45,629 nucleotides of DNA from JAAYRQ01 sp035647815 (GCA_035647815.1 DASRMR010000021.1:1-45629); one strand, 5' to 3'; counted from the first letter of the stretch, positions 16,035 to 23,951 are shown. Made by a program: numbers and translations. Notes: generated from the letters alone by a model not told the origin.

Positions 16035-18116
16035 TTAAACCTCCACTTCAGCTCTATATTTACATTCGGAATTTTGACATACTGAAAATGGATCTTGCCC
16101 TTTTAAAGTCTTTTCTACCATGGCATCACCACATTGAGGACATTTTTCACCTGTAGGCTTATTCCAAGTTCTAAAATTACAATCTGGATAATTACTACAA
16201 CCAAAAAACTTACGCCCTTTTTTACTTTTTAAAGCTACTATTTCATTAGCACATTCAGGACATTTAACTCCTATTTCTTCATTTAGTGCTTCAGTATAAC
16301 GACAATCCGGGAATCCAGAACAAGCTAAAAACTTCCCAAACCGACCATATTTAATTAGTATCGGCTTTCCACATTCCGGACAATCTTTACCGGCTTCTTC
16401 ATCTTTTATTTCTATTTTTTCTATATTTTCACTTGCTTTGTCTAATTCTAATTTAAATGGTCCATAAAAATCACTGACTACTTGTTTCCATTCCATTTTA
16501 CCCTCTTCAATTAAGTCGAGATTTTCCTCCATCTTAGCAGTGAAATCAGCATCGATAACATCGGAAAAGTTTTCTTTTAATAAGCCGACAACAATAAAGC
16601 CTAATTCTGTAGGTACAAATTGCTTGTTTTGTCTTTCCACATAATATCTCCTCAAAATTGTATCTACTATAGGTGCATATGTACTAGGTCGACCTATATT
16701 GTTTTCTTCCAAGAACTTCACTAGGCTTGCTTCAGTAAAACGAGGAGGAGGTTGAGTGAAATGTTGATTAGGTTTTAGCTCTACTAAAGAAAGCTTGTCA
16801 TCTGCTTTTATATCAGGTATAAAGTTTTTTGCTTCTGCTTCCGCTTCTTCTTCATCATCTTTATATATTTTTTGATAACCCATGAATTTTAATTGGGATG
16901 AACTAGCTTTTAAGCCATAATCCCCGGCCTCAATATCAACTGATACCGTATCATATATTGCTGGATTCATCTGACTAGCTAGGAATCTCTCCCAGATTAG
17001 CTTATATAGCCTAAATTGATCCCTACTTAAATACTGTTTGATACTATCTGGAGTTCTGCTTGCAGATGTAGGACGAATAGCTTCATGAGCATCTTGTGCG
17101 CTTTTACGGCTTTTATACTTATTAGGATTAGCAGGAGCAAATTCTTCGCCATATTCATTCTTAATATAATCAATAGCTTCTACAGCTGCTAGATCAGATA
17201 CTCGTACTGAATCTGTACGCAAGTAAGTTATTAAACCTACAGTACCTTCTTTACCAATTTCTAAACCCTCGTATAAATCTTGAGCGACTCTCATCGTCCT
17301 TTTAGAATAAAAGTTTAACCGCTTAGCTGCTTCTTGTTGCATTGTACTCGTAATAAACGGTGGGCTAGGTCTTTTCCTCTTTTCCCGTTTTACTACTTTT
17401 GATACATTAAATTCAGCCTCATTTAAATAGTTAGTAATATGGTTTTTTTCTTCTTCATTATTAATAGAAACTTTTTTACCTTGGTAACTATTTAAACGCG
17501 ATACAAAATCGACCTTTTTAGCATTAACTATTGCTTCAATCGTCCAATATTCTTCTGGTATAAAGCTAGTGATTTCTTCTTCCCGCTCACAAATAAGCCT
17601 GATTGCTACTGATTGCACCCTACCAGCACTTAAACCTTTGCGCACTTTAGCCCATAACAGAGGACTTAAATTATATCCTACTAAACGATCTAGTACTCTT
17701 CTAGCTTGTTGAGCATCAACTCTATCCATATCGACGGGACGCGACTCTTTGATTGCCGCTTTGACTGCATCTTTAGTAATTTCGTTAAATTCTATACGAC
17801 AATCTGTTTCCGGAGGTATTTTGACAACATTTTGTAAATGCCAAGCTATTGCTTCCCCTTCCCTGTCGGGGTCAGTTGCTAGCAAAACCTTAGATGCTTT
17901 GGCAGCATCTTTTCTAATTTCTTTTAAAACATCACCTTTACCACGAATTGTAATATATTGTGGCTCGAAATTATTCTCTACATCTATTCCTAATTTGCTT
18001 TTAGGCAAATCCTTAACATGACCAACTGATGCTATTATTTTATAGTTTTTACCTAGGAACTTTCCTAGTGTTTTTGCTTTGGCCGCTGATTCAACTATAA
18101 CTAAAGTATAGGACAA
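16035..18116 (-). CDS. topA: DNA topoisomerase I (type IA)
   Basis: Relaxes negative supercoils through a 5'-phosphotyrosine intermediate. About 693 aa. The Toprim domain is at the N-terminus (TLVIVESAAKAKTLGKFLGK), the catalytic Tyr is in TVGLITYLRTDSVRVS, and LVGYNLSPLLW and GLSAGRVQSVA are conserved. Three C-terminal four-Cys zinc modules follow (CPECGKP...CSGFPDC, CPECANE...CSNYPDC, CPQCGDA...CQNSEC). The longest frame starts at GTG 18125, but that codon is part of the AGAGGTGAT ribosome-binding site. TTG 18116, 8 nt downstream, is preferred. It follows dprA by 18 bp. Confidence 0.97.
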   Translation of the reverse strand: MSYTLVIVESAAKAKTLGKFLGKNYKIIASVGHVKDLPKSKLGIDVENNFEPQYITIRGKGDVLKEIRKDAAKASKVLLATDPDREGEAIAWHLQNVVKIPPETDCRIEFNEITKDAVKAAIKESRPVDMDRVDAQQARRVLDRLVGYNLSPLLWAKVRKGLSAGRVQSVAIRLICEREEEITSFIPEEYWTIEAIVNAKKVDFVSRLNSYQGKKVSINNEEEKNHITNYLNEAEFNVSKVVKREKRKRPSPPFITSTMQQEAAKRLNFYSKRTMRVAQDLYEGLEIGKEGTVGLITYLRTDSVRVSDLAAVEAIDYIKNEYGEEFAPANPNKYKSRKSAQDAHEAIRPTSASRTPDSIKQYLSRDQFRLYKLIWERFLASQMNPAIYDTVSVDIEAGDYGLKASSSQLKFMGYQKIYKDDEEEAEAEAKNFIPDIKADDKLSLVELKPNQHFTQPPPRFTEASLVKFLEENNIGRPSTYAPIVDTILRRYYVERQNKQFVPTELGFIVVGLLKENFSDVIDADFTAKMEENLDLIEEGKMEWKQVVSDFYGPFKLELDKASENIEKIEIKDEEAGKDCPECGKPILIKYGRFGKFLACSGFPDCRYTEALNEEIGVKCPECANEIVALKSKKGRKFFGCSNYPDCNFRTWNKPTGEKCPQCGDAMVEKTLKGQDPFSVCQNSECKYRAEVEV

Positions 18117-18134
18117 AAATATCACCTCTCTGGA

Positions 18135-19235
18135 TTAATCCGAAAAATCAGTAACTTTAACATAGTAATTACCAGGCATAGATTTTACTATCCCTTTAAG
18201 TTCTAAATTCAATAATGCCATACTCAAATCCCCAATACTTATCTGGCTAAGGCTTAAAAGTTTATCAAAATGGTGGGGTTCAAAGTCTAATGATTCTAAT
18301 AGTAATTGTTCCACATCATCTAATAAAGTTAGCTCACCTTGAATAATATCTGTCGGTTTTAAGTCTTGTAATTCATAGTATTCCTCTAGTATGTCTTCAA
18401 TACAACTAGTAAGTTTAGCTCCTTGTTTTATTAAATTATTTGTTCCTTCACAATTCTTGCTAGTAATATGTCCCGGTACTGCATAAACATCCCGACCTTG
18501 TTCAAGAGCAAAATCAGCAGTAATAAGTGCTCCACTTTTTATTTTAGCCTCAATAACTACTACTCCACGACTTATCCCAGATATTATGCGATTTCTCGCA
18601 GGGAAATTACCTGGCTCAGGCGGGGTTCCTGGCGCAAATTCTGAGATTACTAAGCCATTTTCACAAATTTCTTTATACAAATTAGTATTATCTCTCGGAT
18701 AAATTATATTAACTCCACTACCTAAGACTGCTATAGTTTTTCCTTTTCCCTCTAATGTCCCTTTATGGACTTCTGTATCAATACCCCGCGCCATTCCACT
18801 TACGGTCACAATGTCTTGTTCTGCTAATTCCTGGCCTAATTTAAATGCTACTGTTCTTCCATAAGGAGTAGCAGCCCTAGCCCCTACTAAGGCTACACAA
18901 AATTGTTTTAGTAGGTTTATTTCGCCTTTAGCATATAACAAGTAAGGTGGGTTGCTTATATGTCTTAATAAATCTGGATAATCTTCGTCAGTAATTGTTA
19001 TAATTTTGATGTATTCATTTTGTAAAGATTCCATATATCTAAGACAGTCTGTTCGGGCGTTTATTATATCATCACAAATACTAGGAGATAAAGTTGTTTT
19101 TTGCAAATCCTCATAACGAGAATTTAAGCAAGTAGAAAAACTCCCAAAATGTTCCTTTATTTTAAATAAAGTTTTATTACCAATTCCCTGGACCTTATGT
19201 ATAGCACATAAACTAGCCACTTCTCCATAATCCAT
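18135..19235 (-). CDS. dprA: DNA-processing protein DprA (Smf)
   Basis: Binds incoming single-stranded DNA and loads RecA during transformation; also widespread in species without proven competence. About 366 aa. An N-terminal helix-hairpin-helix region (VQGIGNKTLFKIKEHFG) precedes the Rossmann-like core (ALVGARAATPYGRTVAFKLG, VSGMARGIDTEVHKGTL, GSGVNIIYPRDN, FPARNRIISGISRGVVVIEA, GALITADFALEQGRDVYAVPG) and a C-terminal winged helix. The frame stays open upstream to 19310, but ATG 19235, with GGGGTGG five bases away, gives the normal N-terminus. A promoter is visible just upstream. It heads the topA-trmFO block. Confidence 0.95.
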   Translation of the reverse strand: MDYGEVASLCAIHKVQGIGNKTLFKIKEHFGSFSTCLNSRYEDLQKTTLSPSICDDIINARTDCLRYMESLQNEYIKIITITDEDYPDLLRHISNPPYLLYAKGEINLLKQFCVALVGARAATPYGRTVAFKLGQELAEQDIVTVSGMARGIDTEVHKGTLEGKGKTIAVLGSGVNIIYPRDNTNLYKEICENGLVISEFAPGTPPEPGNFPARNRIISGISRGVVVIEAKIKSGALITADFALEQGRDVYAVPGHITSKNCEGTNNLIKQGAKLTSCIEDILEEYYELQDLKPTDIIQGELTLLDDVEQLLLESLDFEPHHFDKLLSLSQISIGDLSMALLNLELKGIVKSMPGNYYVKVTDFSD

Positions 19236-19281
19236 TTGCTCCACCCCATAATAAAACAATATAAAACTAAGTCTAAGCAAA

Positions 19282-19310
19282 TTAATACCATATATAAATA
19301 TTTTAAGCAA
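19282..19310 (-). promoter_or_regulatory. Predicted sigma-A promoter of dprA
   Basis: Minus strand TTGCTT (19310-19305), 17-bp spacer, TATTAA (19287-19282), with a TG one base before the -10 (extended -10). The predicted start point is about 40 nt ahead of the dprA ATG at 19235. It supports the shorter dprA start, because the longer frame would begin at or above this promoter. Confidence 0.5.
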
Positions 19311-19432
19311 GGATTTTATGTTATTTTATTCCATTTACAATCTTAGTCTTTTAAAAGTTTTGGTATATTTTTACAATGTAATAAATAATAAAGAGGGGGA
19401 AATAATATAAATAATTGGGAAAGGAGTTGAAA

Positions 19433-19462
19433 ATGAATCTTTATTACTCTAATCGATGGTAA
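19433..19462 (+). CDS. Nine-codon leader ORF (MNLYYSNRW)
   Basis: A very short plus-strand reading frame, ATG 19433 to TAA 19462, with a strong AAAGGAG six bases upstream. It lies 26 nt before the start of the 56-aa gene. Short, well-initiated frames in this position often act as leader peptides that couple or attenuate expression of the next gene. The peptide has two consecutive Tyr and one Trp but no long run of one amino acid. The ribosome-binding site and frame are seen; translation and any regulatory role are inferred. Confidence 0.35.
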   Translation: MNLYYSNRW

Positions 19463-19488
19463 AACAAATAGATAGTGAGGAGATTTTC

Positions 19489-19659
19489 ATGAGATTTTTT
19501 CAATTTGAACCAATAAATTATATTGGTAATAAAGTGGAGATTCCTTTAAAGCTAGAAGATGTTATGGATTATAAAGTTTATGAGGATATGTGGCTTGAAA
19601 ATGATGATACCGAAATCGATATACTAAGACTCATAGAGCGAAATAACAGGAAATTTTAA
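19489..19659 (+). CDS. Unknown small acidic protein, 56 aa
   Basis: The only convincing plus-strand protein gene in the window. The frame is open from 19456, but ATG 19489 has GTGAGGAG six bases upstream and is the likely start. The product (MRFFQFEPINYIGNKVEIPL, then KLEDVMDYKV) is acidic, rich in D and E, has no membrane segment, Cys or recognisable domain, and ends RNNRKF. It is transcribed divergently from dprA and convergently with the methyltransferase gene, sharing a 44-bp palindromic terminator. I do not recognise the family. Candidate roles such as a small regulator are guesses; its neighbourhood is DNA processing and DNA methylation. Confidence 0.6.
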   Translation: MRFFQFEPINYIGNKVEIPLKLEDVMDYKVYEDMWLENDDTEIDILRLIERNNRKF

Positions 19660-19660
19660 A

Positions 19661-19704
19661 AAAGCAAAACCTTTTTAGATATATATCTAAAAAGGTTTTG
19701 CTTT
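19661..19704. terminator. Perfect 44-bp palindrome, bidirectional terminator
   Basis: Two 22-base arms that are exact reverse complements (AAAGCAAAACCTTTTTAGAT..., read from either end). It begins one base after the stop codon of the 56-aa gene, and its right half contains the last five codons and stop of the methyltransferase gene (encoding KAKPF). The arms hold a CCTTTTT tract on each strand. It is well placed to end both converging transcripts. Confidence 0.75.
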
Positions 19705-20994
19705 AGTAAAAACATTGCCTACAAAGTCATAAACTCTTACTACTAAGTTTTCTCGCCATACTTGATCAATACCAGTTAATCTAACCTTATCTGGAAGATC
19801 ATATGTTTTATTATTAGGTCTAGTTACTTGTATCAATGATTTAAAAACATTTTTATCACTAATCCCAATTTCCCAAAAATCTATTAATTTGCTAGTTGTT
19901 CCTGGTTTAGTTAATAGGTTAATAGTTAGAATGCCATCCATGTAATTACATACAATGTCAATATCTGTTAGCTTGTTAGATTGAACATCTAATGATTCAA
20001 TCGTGAAAGGTTTCGCATTACAGTTAATCAATCTATTATGAGTAGTCTGGATAGCAATACTGCTTTGATCGCAAACTACCCATGACCTACCTAACTTCTC
20101 TGCAGCTTCAGCCGTAGTCCCCGATCCAGCAAAGAAATCACCAACTAGGCTATTTTCGTTAGAGCTAGCCTTAATTATTCTTTCTAAAAGAGCAATCGGC
20201 TTTTGTGTTGGAAACTTTAGATTTTCATAAGCAGTAGGACTTAAAATTTTGTTTATATCTATCCACCAATCTTGCATTAAGGCACCTTTTTTATTTAGGA
20301 CATATTTAGATCCTTTGACTTTAGTCAAACCTCTATTTAGAGTCTTTTCTGTATAAGGCCGATATTGTGGATTAAAAATATATTTATTAGTTTTTGAATA
20401 CCATAAAATCGTGTCATGTTTTCTATGGAAATGTCTTTTAGCACCACTTCCTCCACCATAACACCAAATTATTTCATTAATAAAACGGTCTTTCGAAAAT
20501 ATTTCATCTAATAATATTTTTATATAATGACTGGCATGCCAATCTACATGAACCAATAGACTTCCCTGTTCACTTAATAAGTCCCTACTAAGTTTAAGAA
20601 TCGGGAATATATAATCTAGATAATCGTCTAGGTTTTTCCACTTATCATCAAAAACATTACGGTTGATAATCTCTGGTTTATCTTTATCCCCAACATTAAT
20701 TTTTGATTTGTAATTAATATCACTAAAATAAGGTGGGTCAAGATAAATTAGATCAAAAGCATCTTTATAATTATTATGTAATAAATTAGCCATAATATTT
20801 TGGTTATCACCTTTGATTAATCGTCCATTTAAGGATTCCAGTTTAGAGTCTGGTATATCATTAATCGATATTATATCACCATGATAAACAAACGGATAAA
20901 CCTGCTCAATTTCCACTATATTATTAGACGAACTTAAATCATAGTTCTGGTTTTTAGTTTCCCAGTCGAGTGTGACACTTCCTCTTTTTTTCAT
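19687..20994 (-). CDS. Orphan beta-class DNA amino-methyltransferase (adenine-N6 or cytosine-N4)
   Basis: S-adenosylmethionine-dependent DNA methylase, about 435 aa. The catalytic motif IV DLIYLDPPY (DPPY at 86-89) precedes motif I VGDFFAGSGTTAEAAEKLG (about 284-302), the beta-class order. The lead-in PTQKPIALLERIIKAS before motif I and the WWIDINKI segment are typical of Type III Mod-like and phage/Type II adenine methylases. DPPY favours N6-adenine, but N4-cytosine is not excluded. The final 130 residues match no domain I recognise and may be the target-recognition part. No restriction gene is adjacent. ATG 20994 has AGGGGAG 5 nt upstream, and a terminator-like hairpin ends 14 nt before the ATG. 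The protein's last residues are encoded inside a palindrome. Confidence 0.88.
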   Translation of the reverse strand: MKKRGSVTLDWETKNQNYDLSSSNNIVEIEQVYPFVYHGDIISINDIPDSKLESLNGRLIKGDNQNIMANLLHNNYKDAFDLIYLDPPYFSDINYKSKINVGDKDKPEIINRNVFDDKWKNLDDYLDYIFPILKLSRDLLSEQGSLLVHVDWHASHYIKILLDEIFSKDRFINEIIWCYGGGSGAKRHFHRKHDTILWYSKTNKYIFNPQYRPYTEKTLNRGLTKVKGSKYVLNKKGALMQDWWIDINKILSPTAYENLKFPTQKPIALLERIIKASSNENSLVGDFFAGSGTTAEAAEKLGRSWVVCDQSSIAIQTTHNRLINCNAKPFTIESLDVQSNKLTDIDIVCNYMDGILTINLLTKPGTTSKLIDFWEIGISDKNVFKSLIQVTRPNNKTYDLPDKVRLTGIDQVWRENLVVRVYDFVGNVFTKAKPF

Positions 20995-21007
20995 AATTTC
21001 TCCCCTT

Positions 21008-21039
21008 AACAAAAACTAAGAGGGTCTACGACCCCCTTA
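21008..21039 (-). terminator. Rho-independent terminator or attenuator ahead of the methyltransferase gene
   Basis: Minus strand stem TAAGGGGGTC / GACCCTCTTA with a 3-nt loop, fully paired if one G-U wobble is allowed, followed by GTTTTTGTT. It ends the sigG/45-aa transcript. It lies only 14 nt before the methyltransferase start codon, too close for a promoter to fit between, so the methylase is probably expressed by read-through or through controlled termination. Confidence 0.75.
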
Positions 21040-21067
21040 CGATATTAGCACTAATTTGAATAATACT

Positions 21068-21205
21068 CTATTTAGTTGTTAAGTTTACCCGTATAAAGTT
21101 GTCATAGGTAAAAGCTCTTTCTATGGAGAATAAATCTGTAGTTAAGGGAATAAGAAGGGTTAATATTATTGTCATAAGAATTACTATTATCAGATTTTTA
21201 GCCAT
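21068..21205 (-). CDS. Unknown 45-aa membrane or secreted peptide downstream of sigG
   Basis: A short frame from ATG 21205 to TAG 21068, with GGAGG 7 nt upstream, starting 19 nt after the sigG stop, so the two are co-transcribed unless a hidden promoter exists. The product opens MAKNLIIVILMTIILTLLIP, one strongly hydrophobic segment at residues 4-22, then a short polar tail ending VNLTTK. It could be a single-span inner membrane peptide or a short secreted peptide with an uncleaved signal. Its place in the forespore sigma-G operon suggests sporulation timing. I do not recognise a family. A clear terminator follows. Confidence 0.6.
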   Translation of the reverse strand: MAKNLIIVILMTIILTLLIPLTTDLFSIERAFTYDNFIRVNLTTK

Positions 21206-21224
21206 GTGAAAGCCTCCTAATCGG

Positions 21225-21995
21225 TCAAACATGTTTTTTCAATTGTTTTAGAGCAGCTTTCTCCAGCCGAGATACTTGAGCTTGAGATATCCCTATTTCA
21301 TCGGCTACTTCCATTTGAGTTTTACCATTAAAAAACCTTAATGATACAATATGTTTTTCTCTTTCATTAAGCTTTTTCATGGCTTCTTTAATAGCTATTT
21401 CTTCTAACCATAAGTCATCACTATTTTTATCATCACTTATTTGATCCATAACTAAGATAGGATCTCCCCCATCATTGTATATAGGCTCAAATAAAGATAC
21501 TGGTTCTTGTATAGCATCTAAAGCAAATACTACTTCTTCACGGGGAACTTCAAGTTCTTTGGCTATTTGACTTACAGTAGGTTCTGAAGAATAGTTAGAA
21601 ACTAGTTTTTCCCTAACTTGTAATGCCTTATAAGCTATGTCACGTAAAGATCTTGAAACTCTAACTGTATTATTATCTCTCAAATATCTACGTATTTCCC
21701 CTATTATCATAGGGACCGCATAAGTGGAAAATCTAACATTTTGCCCTAAATCAAAATTATCTATAGCTTTAATTAGGCCTATGCAACCTACCTGAAATAA
21801 ATCGTCAACATATTCTCCTCTATTATTAAATCTTTTTATTACACTTAAAACTAATCTAAGATTACCTTGTATTAACTTTTCCCTAGCTTCTAATTCACCT
21901 GATTGCAAAGCCTTGAAGAGCTTTTTCATTTCTTCATTTTTTAATACAGGTAGTTTAGAAGTATTAACTCCACATATTTCTACTTTATTTATCAA
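21225..21995 (-). CDS. sigG: RNA polymerase late forespore sigma factor SigG
   Basis: Directs late gene expression in the engulfed forespore. 256 aa and very close to the B. subtilis protein throughout. The N-terminus has NKVEICGVNTSKLPVLKNEE. Region 2 has REKLIQGNLRLVLSVIKRFN and VDDLFQVGCIGLIKAIDNFD, then FSTYAVPMIIGEIRRYLRDN. Region 3 has SLFEPIYNDGGDP, and region 4 has the helix-turn-helix GKTQMEVADEIGISQAQVSR. Start TTG 21995 has GGGG 7 nt upstream. It is separated from sigE by a strong terminator and has a sigma-G-like promoter of its own. Confidence 0.98.
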   Translation of the reverse strand: MINKVEICGVNTSKLPVLKNEEMKKLFKALQSGELEAREKLIQGNLRLVLSVIKRFNNRGEYVDDLFQVGCIGLIKAIDNFDLGQNVRFSTYAVPMIIGEIRRYLRDNNTVRVSRSLRDIAYKALQVREKLVSNYSSEPTVSQIAKELEVPREEVVFALDAIQEPVSLFEPIYNDGGDPILVMDQISDDKNSDDLWLEEIAIKEAMKKLNEREKHIVSLRFFNGKTQMEVADEIGISQAQVSRLEKAALKQLKKHV

Positions 21996-22030
21996 AATTT
22001 CACCCCTTCATATAATTGCTTTGTTAATAA

Positions 22031-22060
22031 AATTATTCTCCTTAACCATCCATATTATTC
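22031..22060 (-). promoter_or_regulatory. Sigma-G-like promoter of sigG
   Basis: Minus strand GAATA (22060-22056), 18-bp spacer, AATAATT (22037-22031). The first fits the sigma-G -35 (GHATR), and the second matches 5 of 7 of the -10 (CATWHTA). It lies between the sigE terminator and the sigG start. Autoregulation of sigG is known in B. subtilis; the assignment here is a visual match only. Confidence 0.4.
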
Positions 22061-22121
22061 AGCAAAAGGGTGACACATCTAACTTAAACGTTTATTAATT
22101 TTTTATTAATAGGCTGAAAAC

Positions 22122-22168
22122 AGAAAAAGGTCAACAATATCCCTAGGGAAAATTGTTGACCTTTTTCT
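22122..22168 (-). terminator. Terminator of spoIIGA-sigE
   Basis: A perfect 17-bp stem, AGAAAAAGGTCAACAAT with its reverse complement, around a 13-nt loop containing CCCTAGGG; the minus strand continues GTTTTC. It begins 18 bp after the sigE stop and separates sigE from sigG. Confidence 0.8.
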
Positions 22169-22186
22169 TGTTATCTAAACTAAAAC

Positions 22187-22912
22187 CTATTCTATTTTTT
22201 TTATTTCTCGTTGCAACCTTTTTAATATGCGCTTTTCAAGCCTAGATATATAAGATTGGGAAATACCTAATATATCAGCAACTTCTTTTTGAGTCTTTTC
22301 TTCGGCTCCTACTAAACCAAAACGCAGCTTAACAATAGTCCTTTCTCGCTCATTTAGCTTATGCATAGCTTGCCAAAGTAAGCTTTTTTCAACTTCCCCT
22401 TCAATCTTTTTATAAATCATATCTCCTTCAGTTCCAAGCACATCAGAAAGTAGCAATTCATTACCATCCCAATCAACATTTAAAGGTTCATCTAATGACA
22501 CTTCACCACGATTCTTTAGGTTTCTACGCATAAACATTAATATTTCATTTTCTATGCACCTTGATGCATAAGTAGCTAATTTTATATTTTTCTTAGGTTC
22601 AAAAGTATTAACTGCTTTTATCAAGCCAATAGTCCCAATAGATATAAGATCTTCGATGTTTATTCCAGTATTTTCAAATTTTTTAGCTATATATACTACT
22701 AGTCTTAAATTGTGTTCAATTAAAGTTGCCTTTACAGATAATTCGCCTTCATCTAATCTTGATATAAGGTTCCTTTCCTCATTTTCTTTTAAAGGTGCTG
22801 GGAGAACTTCTGAAGACCCGATATAGTGTATGTACTGGATCTTCTTTCTAAAGTAAAGACTTAGTAAATAGGTGCGCCAATTTCGAAGTTTTTCTAACAA
22901 GTTTAAGCTCAA
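22187..22912 (-). CDS. sigE: RNA polymerase early mother-cell sigma factor SigE (pro-form)
   Basis: Early mother-cell sigma factor, made as an inactive precursor. 241 aa, against 239 in B. subtilis. The first 25-30 residues form the basic, amphipathic pro-sequence (ending near KKIQYIHYIGSSEVLP, the region where SpoIIGA cuts). Region 2 reads NLRLVVYIAKKFENTGINIE, DLISIGTIGLIKAVNTFEP and LATYASRCIENEILMFMRR. Region 4 reads EEKTQKEVADILGISQSYIS. Start TTG 22912 has AGGAGG 7 nt upstream. It lies 17 bp after spoIIGA, its processing protease. Confidence 0.98.
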   Translation of the reverse strand: MSLNLLEKLRNWRTYLLSLYFRKKIQYIHYIGSSEVLPAPLKENEERNLISRLDEGELSVKATLIEHNLRLVVYIAKKFENTGINIEDLISIGTIGLIKAVNTFEPKKNIKLATYASRCIENEILMFMRRNLKNRGEVSLDEPLNVDWDGNELLLSDVLGTEGDMIYKKIEGEVEKSLLWQAMHKLNERERTIVKLRFGLVGAEEKTQKEVADILGISQSYISRLEKRILKRLQREIKKIE

Positions 22913-22929
22913 ATTCAGACCTCCTAATT

Positions 22930-23805
22930 TTATTTGACCATTTCAGAAGGGATTAGCATCTGATAACTACCTTCACTACTTAATTTATCTATGTAAACTC
23001 CTATAATAATATTTTTATGTAATTTCTTTTTACTTCCGATATTTACTACAACTTCATCTGCTCGAATCCCTATCAATAAACCATTTTTTTTGCCAATAGA
23101 TGAAAATGGAATCAACCTTAACCTATTAGCCCAACTCGAGTAACTTAACTTTTCTAACATCTCATCTTCAGATAATGAAGTATCCATGGCTTCATTAAGA
23201 TCATCAGGCAAACAAGGTTTTAATAGATTGTATTCCGCAACTAGAATAGGTTTATTACTCATGGGGTCCCTCAATCCATTTCCAGTATCTAAAAAACCTT
23301 GGCCACTGCAAGATAATTCCGCAAATTGTAAACAAACTTGGTACTTTAATATCTTAGGTATTAACTCTTGCATAAGATATTTTTCTCCATACACCCCTAT
23401 CAAAAGAGCACCAAATATCCCAGCTAACAAACATATATAAGAAAAAGTAAAATAATATTGATTAGTAGCAAACAGAAGTGAAGTAGCGAGAGTAGCTCCT
23501 GCAACGAAAAAGCTTATTCCATAAAAATACAAAAGTGCTAATTTAAATTTATTCCAACTATGAGGCCACAAACCTAGTCCAACAAGTAAAAAAGAAAAAA
23601 TCAGTTTCATGGGTAATGAATACCATACGGCTAACTCTACAAACAAATATCCTACTGCATAAAAACCACCTAAAACAGATGCTAAAAACAACTTAGTATA
23701 AGATATTTTAATTGTCGCTAATTTTGCTGCTGTCCATAAAATGCAAAAATCTATAATGAAATTTATTAAAAAAGTTAGATCAGCATAAACTATTGGCTCA
23801 TTCAT
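22930..23805 (-). CDS. spoIIGA: Sporulation sigma-E factor processing aspartic protease SpoIIGA
   Basis: Membrane-bound aspartic protease in the mother-cell side of the septum that cleaves pro-sigma-E after a signal from SpoIIR. About 291 aa. Five hydrophobic segments fill the N-terminal half (about residues 7-140). The catalytic motif GFLDTGNGLRDPMSN puts the active Asp at residue 173. The C-terminal region PFSSIGKKNGLLIGIRADEV completes the retropepsin-like domain. GTG 23814 gives a longer frame but overlaps the AGGTG ribosome-binding site, so ATG 23805 is used. It sits between ftsZ and sigE as in B. subtilis, behind an extended -10 promoter. Confidence 0.95.
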   Translation of the reverse strand: MNEPIVYADLTFLINFIIDFCILWTAAKLATIKISYTKLFLASVLGGFYAVGYLFVELAVWYSLPMKLIFSFLLVGLGLWPHSWNKFKLALLYFYGISFFVAGATLATSLLFATNQYYFTFSYICLLAGIFGALLIGVYGEKYLMQELIPKILKYQVCLQFAELSCSGQGFLDTGNGLRDPMSNKPILVAEYNLLKPCLPDDLNEAMDTSLSEDEMLEKLSYSSWANRLRLIPFSSIGKKNGLLIGIRADEVVVNIGSKKKLHKNIIIGVYIDKLSSEGSYQMLIPSEMVK

Positions 23806-23882
23806 CTTTATCACCTAATCATTTTAGCTATATCTGTAATTCTTAATTAATATGCAAAATTTACTAGCATAATGTATTACAT

Positions 23883-23891
23883 ATTATACCA
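23883..23891 (-). promoter_or_regulatory. Extended -10 promoter of spoIIGA-sigE
   Basis: Minus strand TGGTATAAT: a perfect -10 hexamer with an upstream TG. No good -35 hexamer lies 16-18 bp upstream. This agrees with an activator-dependent promoter; in B. subtilis spoIIG the -35 is misplaced and phosphorylated Spo0A is needed. I could not find a convincing Spo0A box here. Confidence 0.45.
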
Positions 23892-23951
23892 AATGGTCTT
23901 GCTTGAATTTGTAGGTTTAAGTAATAACTATTTCTACTATTTATATGAATA

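Noticed and set aside
19236..19310. Longer dprA start giving an extra 25 N-terminal residues
   Set aside because: The extension overlaps the predicted promoter, is I/L/F/Y-rich by translation of AT-rich DNA, and the internal ATG has a good ribosome-binding site.
19687..20994. Methyltransferase as part of a restriction-modification system or prophage
   Set aside because: No restriction endonuclease, specificity subunit, integrase or phage gene is found within the window.
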